Positions 23,484 through 33,542 of a stretch of DNA of 64,000 nucleotides are shown here, in pieces. The number at the start of each line of letters is the position of its first letter. Position 1 is the first letter of the stretch. The notes under the pieces were generated by a model, which saw only the letters and a program-made list of their open reading frames with translations, searched no databases and was not told the origin of the DNA. The position numbers and the translations under genes were made by a program. Origin of the DNA: Fistulifera solaris (taxonomy: Eukaryota > Bacillariophyta > Bacillariophyceae > Naviculales > Stauroneidaceae); assembly GCA_030295235.1 (NCBI GenBank), contig AP026123.1:1426001-1490000 (forward strand), written 5' to 3'.

Positions 23484-24090
23484 CTTTACTCGTCTCTGCT
23501 CATGCGGATTGAATAAGACTAGCGATGATCACCCGCAATAGCGAATACGAGCGGAAAGGATAATCATGGAACGATGCAACAGGATGCGAGTGCGAGGTGT
23601 CCCACAAAAAAAGTCGTCTACTATTCATTCGATACTAAAATGGGTCAGAGAACGCGTCCTAAATCGAAGACCTCCCCCATTTTCGCGGTACTCAGCCACA
23701 CAAACTTGTACACTCGCTTCTTAACGTTTTTGTCTACTGTACCTGGTACGACAACGAAGAAATAAGAAATACGAAACACGACTTCGAAAGTTACCAGTGC
23801 GACAGCATTACACAACACCACTTTTTGCTGTCGCGACGACTTCTTTCTGTTGCAATCGATGCTGATCATGTTTTATTATTTCGATCAATACAACCCGCTT
23901 GTATCCGAAGTCACTCGTAAAAGTCAACTTTACGGTGAACGTTTAAAAGAAGCCTTGTAATCGCATAAAAGGCTATTACACCGTCAAAAGAAGCGAAAGC
24001 GAGATAAAATCATCATCGACGGACGGCTATTGTTCTCAAGTACAGTACCTGCGGCTTCTTTTCTTTCGTACATCCACTCCTCCTCCAACA
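23484..24090. other. Divergent intergenic region
   Basis: Separates the E3 ligase and the small gene at 24091. Contains GTACCTGGTAC at 23739-23749 and a half-site AGTACAGTACC near 24040. No gene recognised. Confidence 0.5.
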
Positions 24091-24558
24091 ATGCAAAACC
24101 ATTTCAACCATCCTTACACATCGGAAGAGTTTTGGCGCAAGAGACCGCATCCGAGTCGGGTCAATGATTACGACAGCGATGATTCGTCCACCACCGGAAG
24201 CCCATGGCGGGCCATGAAACGACTTCGAGTAGGAGCAGGACCATCCCGCGAGGACTATCCAGAACCTATGAGCCCAGAAATTGAACGAGTCGTCAGTCAA
24301 ACAGAAAGTCATACTGAATCAGCGGCGTCCAAGGACGAAGACTACGCCAATTTCAACAAACTACTCGGTGCTCTGCATCTCGAACGAATGAATCGTGACA
24401 GAGTGCGATCAACCTCCACTCGACCTGTCGCTGGTACTCCTGTCAAGCCTTCGAACACGCAAGAAAACAAGGATGATAGCATGATGATGACAACACCTGA
24501 GAAAGGACGGATACGACGTACACAAACCAAACTTAAGACGAACACGAAGCTGGCTTAG
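24091..24558 (+). CDS. Hypothetical small polar protein
   Basis: 155 aa, unrecognised. Starts in a good context (CCAACAATGC). Mostly polar, with YDSDDSSTTGSPW, a basic patch (KRLRVGAG), one predicted amphipathic helix (FNKLLGALHLERMNRD) and a basic C terminus (KGRIRRTQTKLKTNTK). Composition suggests a disordered nuclear protein with phospho-acceptor serines. It is an isolated uninterrupted ORF of consistent codon use; no homology is claimed. Confidence 0.55.
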   Translation: MQNHFNHPYTSEEFWRKRPHPSRVNDYDSDDSSTTGSPWRAMKRLRVGAGPSREDYPEPMSPEIERVVSQTESHTESAASKDEDYANFNKLLGALHLERMNRDRVRSTSTRPVAGTPVKPSNTQENKDDSMMMTTPEKGRIRRTQTKLKTNTKLA

Positions 24559-26174
24559 TGGAGTCGAGTGTTTTGGAATAGATTTAGCCCCTTACAGCGA
24601 ATTGGTGATTCAATTCAAAATACAACTGTCGCGCTAAGAGAGCTCTTATTTGTAATTGTATACTATAACTTCAGTCGCTTTAAAACGGGTTCTTCGTGCG
24701 TCGACTTTACACAATACATAATTTGTCATGACAAACAGAAATAGTTTATTTTACGGACTAGCTATGCAGCGTTTCCATAACTTTATCAGTGAAAGGAGAA
24801 AGATTAGTATTCCTTATGCATGCTGCCGGTGCAAAGGAATATCCTTTATGCTCGCGCTGCTTCCTGCGAGGTAAAAGGAGAAAAAGAGAAGGAGTAAGTA
24901 AGCTTGTCGAACGACGATTCCGCAGTACTTCCCTCCGTATAAACATCGTAACATCTTCGATTATTAAATCGAAAACAAAGCGTATTGCGAATCGTGACGG
25001 AGCCTATGTCCGTGTTTTTCAAACAAATAGTTCGCTTTCGCGGGCGGAGCAACATTCAGTGCCATTCCCTCCACTCACCATTTTGCGTCTCCAATTCTCC
25101 GCATCCGGATCAAAGATAAAGTTGTGTTCATTCGTGAACATAAGATCAAATACAAACAAGAAGGTTATCAACAGCACGGCCGTCAACCATTGCAACCATC
25201 CCGTTGTTCCTTGAGGAGTACGAGGCGAACGCAAAGAACGTCAATAAGAGGATCAGCATCACTTGCAGCTTTTGACGGAGAATCATTGTCGGATTGTTAC
25301 GTAATTTAAGAAGTAATAGAACAAGTCAATAGTTTGTGAAGGGATCGTTATTGTCTTCGGTGTTGTCCTTTTTCAAAACGCAGCGCGGCCAAAAACAAAA
25401 AAGGTGCATCGTGAAAATATAGCAGGCACGAAAAAAGCGAGCGGACATGGGCTGGCTCGCGTGACGAGAATTATTTTACTTAGGAAAAATATGCCGAATC
25501 GGGTACATTTTAGCTTATAGCCGTACTCTTCTCCAATGCTGTCCCGGATCCATTTCATTCCCGAGCAGCCTGTGCGGAGCGAAAACGAGACGCGACGACG
25601 TCGCGTGCGATCTCACACCAACAAAAGTCGTTGTTTTCGTCTCTTTTGCGAAGCCTTTGGAGATCTGAGGTCTGTTATTACTACTTATCATACCTCCTTG
25701 TAGGAAATACTTTGTCTTGTATCAGCAAAAGGAAAGCAAGCCACCCATTTCTATTGTTACGGCGTCATTTCGCGGACGCATTTGAGTCGTATCTTTCTTG
25801 TAAGATCCGAAAGTAGAAGACTTGACATCGCAAGTGGTTGGCTCTTGGTGAGTTATTTCTGACGGGTGGCAGGTTGCTTAAATTTCTTTGCGTATCCGCA
25901 GTAAAAGCAAGAAGATTTTCGAAAAGATACCTTGTTTCCGCACTTAAAATCGAAAGAGAAAGTTGTCGCGCGTCATTTGTCACGACTTACTAATCCAATC
26001 TTTGCTTCTGCATCTGCAATTATACAGGAAACGCATTTGAAGGTCGTTGCTACTTGGCTTGTTTCTTTTACTGATATCTTGTATCTTAAGATTCAAGATT
26101 GTCTGTTGAGTGTCACCTTGCATTGCCCAAGCGAAAGGATCTCGCCACACATTTGAATACTTTCCAGCGCTTCT
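24559..26174. other. Intergenic region, one doubtful small ORF
   Basis: 1.6 kb between the small hypothetical gene and STT3. Apart from the possible membrane peptide at 25019-25286 on the minus strand I see nothing coding. The right end is the STT3 promoter/5' UTR. Confidence 0.45.
25019..25286 (-). CDS. Possible small two-helix membrane protein
   Basis: Doubtful. From ATG at 25286 the frame reads MILRQKLQVMLILLLTFFAF, signal-anchor-like; a one-base shift then leads to WLQWLTAVLLITFLFVFDLM, a second helix, and FIFDPDAENWRRKMVSGG up to the stop at 25019. About 88 aa if joined. The hydrophobic pattern and the polar end look protein-like, and one-base shifts are common in this window, but there is no recognised family and the signal could be chance. 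Confidence 0.3.
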
Positions 26175-29100
26175 ATGTCCTCAAAAAGTAATTCCGCGGC
26201 TAGTGGATCGGACAAGGTCGCTGCCAAAGCAGCAGTGGCTTCCAACACGACCGGCATTCAAGATAGTCTCATGCAGTGGGCTTGGATCGGAGCATACTCC
26301 TACGCCGCTTTTGTTGTTCTGAGGGCCGCTTATACCATACGTTTAGGAGCCATAGAATCATACGGGATTGTGATTCACGAATTCGACCCACAGTTCAATT
26401 ATCGATGCGCCGAAGTAAGTTGCAGCGTATTCGTCGTCCAATTTGTTGCTCTTGACGGCGATGTCGACGATCCATCGTAATCTCGTTGCCTGGATGACGA
26501 CTCGTCGCTCTTCGTGTGCGCGTCGGTGCCTGTGTTGGTTCTCCGTACTTTCTCACTCCCTCCTCTTTAGTATCTTTATGAGAACGGTGCCCAGCGCTTC
26601 TTCAAATGGTTTGATCATACGGTGTGGTATCCGCTTGGGCGACCTGTAGGGACCACGACCTATCCTGGAATGCAATTCACGGCTGTTTGGATCAAGAATT
26701 ATATAGCAAAAGCCATGCCTCTGCATGACATTTGTGTCTACATTCCTGTTTGGTTTGGAGTGATCGCTACTTTTGTCACCGGTATGATTGCGTACGAGGC
26801 CTCTTTGCCGGTAAATTCCTCAAAAAGTGCTGTCGACTTTCTTTTTGATTTGATTAACGGAACGAAGTCACCTCCTAAAGTTCCGGCGAATGCAGGTTGG
26901 GCCCCGACCTCTCCCGCTTTGGAATGCGCCGTGTTTACCATGGCGATGATGTCCATTCTGCCGGCGCACCTCATGAGAAGTATGGGTGGTGGCTTTGATA
27001 ATGAATCTGTGGCAATGACGGCGATGGTCAGCACCTTTTATTTTTGGATGAGGAGTCTGCGAGCTAACGACTCTAGATCCCATTGGTTTGGCATTGCAAC
27101 GGCTGTCGCCTATTTCTACATGGTTGCGACATGGGGGAGGCTACGTGTTCGTTTTGAATATGATTGGCGTTCACGCTGCCGCGTTGGTTTTCAGTGGACG
27201 ATTCGACGACAAAGTATACATGGCATATACTTTGTTTTACAGCATCGGAACTTTCCTCGCCATGCAGGTACCCGTCGTTGGATGGACACCGCTTAAGTCA
27301 CTGGAGCAGCTCGGGCCTCTTGCCATCTTTGGTCTCTATCAAGTTCTCTTCGTTGCAGATCGTATGGCGGCCGCAAAAACTTAAACCAGTTTGAGAAAAA
27401 CGTGTTCCGTGTAAAATTGGTGTGCGCCAGCGCGGCCGTGGCACTAGCTTTGGCCTTAGTTTTAGCGCCCTCGGGTTACTTTGGTCCGATCAGTTCTCGT
27501 GTTCGAGGTTTATTTGTGAAGCACACCAAGACGGGAAACCCACTCGTAGATTCAGTAGCGGAGCATCAGCAGGTTCGTCCCATTTCTCCTTTCGGTAATC
27601 TACGTTACTTAGCTTGCGCTCACTCTTTTCCGTTTCTTGCTACAGGCATCGGCAAGTGAAACTCAAGCACGATGAGTCACGGCAAAATTTCATTTCTCTC
27701 ATGTTTGTTCGCTTTCTTTTCACAGAGTCGTGCTTACTTCCAGTACCTACATCACGTATGTACCTTTGCGCCCATCGGTTATCTATTTGTTGCTGCTGTT
27801 GGATTGTCCGATTCTAGCTCGTTCTTGATCGTATGGGGAACCGCTGCTTATTTTTTCAGTCACAAAATGGTGCGTTTGATTTTGTTGACTGCCCCTATTG
27901 GATCGACCTTGGGCGGAATTGCTGCAGGACGAATCTTTGCTTGGTGTCTCAGGCAATGGTGGGAAGATCAACCCACTGGGAGCACGAGTAATGACCAGCA
28001 AGAGGGAGAAATGGATGCGAAGGTAGGGAAAAGGAAGAAGTCTAAAAAAGCTGGAGCCACGGCTAACTCCGGTAGTAGCTTTGATGGTATTTTGTCGTTG
28101 CAACAAGCTCTCCATTCCGCAGTAAAGACAAAGGAAGGAACGATTGCTTTGCGCACTGTATCAGCTGTGGTACTTATTTTGGGTTTCATGATCGGCAGCA
28201 GCTTCACTAGATACTGTTGGCTATTGAGACGGGATCTCTCCAGTCCGAGCATTATTACAAAAGCGAGGACACGTGATGGCAATATTATCACAGTTGATGA
28301 TTATCGCGAAGCATATTGGTGGCTTCGCGACAATACACCTGAGGATGCGCGGGTGATGGCGTGGTGGGACTATGGTTACCAAATTTCAGCCATTGCAAAT
28401 CGGACTACGATTGCCGATGGAAATACATGGAATCACGAGCACATCGCTCTTCTTGGAAAAACATTGACAACCGATCTCGACGAAGGTTGGAGTATTGCAC
28501 GTCACCTTGCTGATTACCTTTTAGTATGGGCAGGCGGCGGCGGCGATGACTTAGCAAAAAGCCCACACCTGGCTCGTATTGCAAATTCTGTTTACCGCGA
28601 TCATTGTCCTGACGACCCAACCTGCCGTGTCTTCGGATTTCTCGATCGTGAGGGGACCCCATCGGCCATGATGGGTCGCAGTTTGCTTTATCGACTCCAT
28701 AGCCACAAACTGAAGCCGGGCGTCGAAGCACCTGCTGATAAGTTCGAGGAAGTGTATCGTTCAAAGTATGGAAAGGTTCGCATCTTCAAAATATTAGGAG
28801 TCGATGAAGAGTCCAAAGAATGGGTCAAAGCAAATTACCAGTGCGATGCCCCTGGCTCATGGTTTTGTCCCGGTCAGTACCCTCCGGGCTTGAGCGAGAT
28901 TTTGTCAAAAAAGAAAGACTTTTCTCAGCTCGAGGACTTCAATAAGCGCCGGCAGTCGGGCGATAACGATGAATACACTAAGAAATATTTCGAGGACCTT
29001 CACGACCCAAACAAGGCTAAACAAAAAGTATTGGAGAAAGAAAGAAAGATGAAGCTTGAGGCTGCCGCAGCAACGAAAGATGGATCTAGCCGTAGCCCCG

Positions 29101-29414
29101 CGGAAGAAGCCGAGTACCAAGAACTGATAAAGAAGGTGTACAACACTTGGGATGATACGGATGACACTACCCGAATGTGGCAACTGATCAGTTCGAACAA
29201 TGTCGTTGATCTTAAGGCGTGGTTGGATGTGGAACCCCACAAAGCATTTATTCGGAGCAAGGACGGTCGAGGACCCATGTTCTGGGCTTTTGAACAAAGA
29301 AACGAGGAAATCACTAAGCTTTTGATGAAGGCAGGGGTACCACATACGGATCGCGACTCGCGAGGAATGACGCCTGGTGAGTTGCTGGAGGGAGAACCGA
29401 CCCGTGGTCAATAA
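26175..29414 (+). CDS. STT3: Oligosaccharyltransferase catalytic subunit STT3 with ankyrin-like tail
   Basis: Transfers the lipid-linked oligosaccharide to Asn in N-X-S/T sequons in the ER. Three exons (26175-26414, 26571-27572, 27726-29414) with introns of 156 and 153 bp, phase 0. Family motifs: the first luminal loop HEFDPQFNYR (usually DPWFNYR), YLYENG...WYPLGRPVGTTTYPGM, the SVSEHQ-type loop SVAEHQ, and the catalytic-domain WWDYGYQI at about residue 627, preceded by REAYWWLRDNTPEDARVMA. Ten or more membrane helices occupy the N-terminal two-thirds. Two one-base shifts (an extra G in the run near 27133-27137; one A short near 27376-27380) cancel, leaving 976 aa. After the globular domain the C terminus adds a charged helical region and MWQLISSNNVVDLKAWLD...KDGRGPMFWAFEQRNEEITKL, which looks like two ankyrin repeats not found in standard STT3. 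Confidence 0.95.
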
Positions 29415-29508
29415 TTCGTTACTAAGTAGGAAGCATTACCACGATTTTTACTTTAGTAGTCATTTCACTTGAAATATCTTGTTCTGTTCGAACTGAAACG
29501 ACCATAAT

Positions 29509-31757
29509 TCACCAAATATCCACTCGGGTTTCTTTTTCGCGATACATAGGCGAGCCAGGGCCAGCTGAGAAAGCATCATGGAAATCGGACATATTCTGCA
29601 GTGGTCCATTGCACCGCAGTTCGTTAGGCCCATGGGGATCCAATGTCAATAGTTGAAGAGATCGCTGCTCAGTTATATTCTGTCGCCAGCACTGAGCCCA
29701 GGCAAGAAAGAACCGTTGAATCGACGTAAATCCATCAATCTGAGCAGAAGGATCGAAATCTGGTTGGGACTTCAAGGCTCGAAGTGCAAGGCGAAGACCA
29801 CCAAGATCGGCTATATTCTCACCGCTCGTCAGTTTGCCCTGGACAGGCTTTCCATGGACTTGGAACCCACTCGCTTGATCGACCATTACTTTGACTCTCT
29901 TTTCGTACTCGGCACTATCTTCCTCCGTCCACCAATCGAGCAACTCGCCTTCGTAATTATATTTACGACCCTTATCATCGAAAGCGTGGGTCATTTCATG
30001 CCCAACAACCGCGCCCATCGCCCCGAAATTGACGCTGTCGTCAGCGTTGCTATCGAAAAAAGGGGGCTGCAAGATTGCGGCCGGGAAAACAATCTCGTTC
30101 AAGGATGGGGGATAATCTGCAATAAGTTAAGCATTGGTTACACTGAAATAATATCTCCTCTCCGTTTTCGAATCATTCATTACTTACAAGCATTCACAGT
30201 CTGGGGTGTCATGAACTACAAATATAGAAGAAATGCGAGTGAGGAACGATGTCAATCCATGATGAGAGCCACAAAGTAAAACGTACCCATTTTTCTCTAT
30301 CCGTCGGAGCATTCATCTCATCAACTTCTCGGGCGTGTTCGAAGGCACGAGACTGGAAAATCATTGTCATAAAATCATCGCTTTCTGTGATTTTCAGATT
30401 TGTGTAATCAATCCATTTATTCGGGTACCCTATCTTCACATGAAAACGAGACATTTTCTTCAAAGCCTGCTCTCTCGTCGTTGCCGACTTCATCCATTCG
30501 ACTTCATTGAGGCGTGCTTCGAGCGCTTGGCGCACGGCTTCAACGATTTTCAGAGCCTGAGTCTTACTGCTTTCATCAAAGTATCGCTTACAGTATATCT
30601 GCCCCAAAGCCTCACCCAAAGCCTTTTCTGTAAACGCCATAGCTCTTTTCCAACGGGGCTTCATTTCTTGCGTCCCGGACAGAGCCTTCTCAAAAAAGTT
30701 GAAATTCTCTTGAACGAAGGTCGAGCTCAAGTAGGGGGCACAGGACGTAATCGTATGCCACTTAAGGTACGACTCAATAATTCCAGGACTGGTTGTCACC
30801 GCCAAATCACCAACACAATGAAGTGCCGCAACGTTTCGAACGTTAATACTGCCAAGATCAGCTGCTGGTTTGCCGGTAGATCCTTCGAGATACGAACCAA
30901 AATCGAGCAACATTCCCTCAGCTTTCTCTTGCGCACCTTCCATGAGTTGGGTTATGGTCATTTTATTGTAGGTAGCATCGGGATCGCGATTCTCCGTGCG
31001 TGTCACGCCTGAGCGATTTTTCGTTCCAAATCCATCACATGCTCCGCTGCTTGAAGCGAGGCTTCGGTTGGATCGGTTGCGGACGGGTCCTCGAGTAGCG
31101 TCAGCATGAGAGCAATATGCTTTTGATAGGCATCCCGCTTGTCTTGCTTGTCTTCATTTAAGTAATAATCCCGATCGGGCAACCCCAATCCACCTTGACT
31201 GAAATTGCATAACGTATGACTGGCATTTTTGGCGTCGGGACTTGCACTCGTGTTGAAGAAAGGATAAATTCCGTACTTTGCCGGAAAGGTACCGAGCAAC
31301 TTGGAGTATTCGGCAATATCACCGTTTCGCAGCGCAGCCACCGCGGCTTGAATCATCTGCATCACCGGTTCCAGCGGTTGTACTCCCAAGGCTTCAATTT
31401 TCGCTTCATCCATGGCAGCTGTGTAAAAGATAGCTAACTTTCTTGCATTCTCATCGTCGTGTTGTTCCTTCTGCTGTAATTCTTGAAGAAGATCTTTGCA
31501 TCGCTCTTGAGAAGTAGTGTGCAATGCTAGAAAAGTATTCCATGCCGGATATTCCGGCGGAATGGGATTCTTTCCATCCATCCACCATTTGCGTAGCGAT
31601 AGAAATTGACCGTCGGATCGACCGATAATTCCATGTTGCTCCGCGATAATCCTTTGCCGGTCTCACAAACGCCGCAGAAGAGAGCGAATTCTCCTGTAGT
31701 AGACCAGGGATTGCTGCAGCAAGGGCATTTCATGGGCTGTTCGGTACTCAATGACAT
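29509..31757 (-). CDS. Neprilysin-family (M13) zinc metallopeptidase
   Basis: Exons 31757-30287, 30215-30188 (28 nt) and 30116-29509; two 71-bp introns. The small exon encodes FMTPQTVNAY, so the substrate-binding NAYY motif is completed across the second splice. The zinc site VVGHEMTHAFDDKGRKYNYEG and the third-ligand motif GENIADLGG are intact, as is FPAAILQPPFF. Two missing bases (near 31003-31006 and about 31565-31570, where WMEKNPIPPEYPAWNTF is restored) bring the coding length to 703 codons. 702 aa is normal for the family. Unlike neprilysin there is no membrane anchor; instead the N terminus has MKCPCCSNPW...FCGVCE, a zinc-ribbon-like set of cysteines. A start at the Met of MELSVDPTVNFYRYANGGW (about 31634) would remove it. 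Confidence 0.9.
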
Positions 31758-33542
31758 GGTTTGTGATATTCGATAAGAGATACTTTAAGAAGTATTTGTT
31801 TACTTCTGACCACCTAGAGGTAAATGAGAAAACAAAAACAAAGATGTTGCAGTTTGCACATCCTTTGGTTTGCAGGTAAAAAATGAGGTCATTGACTGGT
31901 ACTTTACAATCTATAGCCATTTTTTCGTGAATCCTTGAAATTTTACTATTACGCGGGGTGTTAGTTTACGCCAGCCGAAACTGGATTGTACAGTAGTCAT
32001 GAACCGAACAACAATGGGTTCCGTTTTGCGTCTCTCACATCCGTCCATTGTCATTCAATTGCGAATATAAAAATAACTACGGGTAAGTAAAGTGGCAACA
32101 AAGATGATTATGAACTACTTGTTAAAGAGTTTCTTTTATCTTCCCGTCGAAAATCCGAGGATCGACACCTTGAACTTCCACTATGCAACGGAGTGTTTAT
32201 TTACGTCGGCCAAGACTGGGATGTACAGTAGTCATGAACCGAACAACAATGGGTTCCGTTTTGCGTCTTTCGCAAGCGCATCCGTCCATTGTCATTCAAT
32301 TGCGAATATAGTCATAGTTACGGGTAGATAGAGTCGCAACAATGATGATTCTGACTACTTGTTAAGAGTTTCTTTTATTTTCACGTCGAAAATCCGAGGA
32401 TCGACACCTTGAATTTCTACTATCAAACGGAGTGTTAGTTTACGCCATCCAAGACTGGATTGTACAGTAGTCGTGAACCACAATTGTTTCATTTGTCGCG
32501 ATGCCTTTCACAAGAACAAAACGTCGCCTTTGACATCACAACAAAGCAATGTCGACTTCATTAGGCACCATGCATCATCCTTTGTTCGTCCTACTATACT
32601 GAATGAAATCAATAAACAGGTGTTTCTGCTTCGTTTTCTCTTTCACAGCGGCCAAAGCAACAATCAACCGTCAAACATCTTCTTTAAGTGTCACCTGTGG
32701 TCTATTCCCTGTTAATTGTTTATAGAAGCAGCAGTTTTTAAAGGAGTTACGTAACGATCTATAATCACTCACATTTTGTTGTGAATTTTGTAATGGTCGT
32801 ATTTTGCTCAATTTTTGGGCGTTGGAGACGTCCGACATATCGTTCGATTTCGTTTTTTTTCTAAGGAAGAATGTTGCTTTATTCTTTATTGTGTTTTATA
32901 CGCTAGGAAACACAAGTGTTTTTCACTATAACGGTTTATAGCAATTTTAACCCCCAAAAGGCGCATAGTGTTACTTTAACTTTACCACGACTGTATTCCA
33001 GTTTCCAGTCATGAATAGTTTTATCCTTCGGGCCAGCCTGTCATTAAGGCCGTACTGTAGCCGTAATGGACAATAGTAGCGGTGCAGTTGAATTTGAGCG
33101 GATTTGCAATACGATCCTTTTCTTTGCGTCGGAAAACCTTGCGGATCCAAGTGTAGATAGGATGTAGAGTCGCGATTGATTTCCAATCATGAATTGTTAA
33201 TTGTCATTATGTACTGTAGTGAGTACCGCTCAGTCACCTCGTTTCAACGGTTGAAAGCTCATGGCGAGCACGTACACGTACAGTAAGGCGTGCTTGTGCC
33301 AGTTGACACGAAAACAGTAAGACCGACCACCAGACAACAAAAGTGCCCCTTTGTCGTCATCTTTGACAATGGTGGCGATCCTTTTGATCCAAAACATCAA
33401 CAAAAGCATCCAAACGACATCTTACTTTGTTCGCCTTCCGTGTTTTGTGATCCGTTGATCGCACGAATCCGATTATAAACACGAACCAATACAGGGCAGT
33501 CATCGGTCAACCTCCTATCGCGCCCTCCATTCGCACAAGATC
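31758..33542. other. Intergenic region with a large tandem repeat
   Basis: 1.8 kb without a recognised gene. The left half holds the 235-239-bp tandem repeat (31933-32480). The rest is AT-rich with short unrelated ORFs and ends in the VPS54 promoter. Confidence 0.55.
31933..32480. repeat. Tandem repeat, period about 235-239 bp, 2.3 copies
   Basis: Units begin at 31933, 32168 and 32407 with CCTTGAA followed by similar sequence; TGTACAGTAGTCATGAACCG and TCCGTCCATTGTCATTCAAT are shared by the first two units and the third stops after the TGTACAGTAGTC segment. Copies differ by scattered substitutions and small indels, so the array is not recent. No ORF is conserved between copies. Confidence 0.85.
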
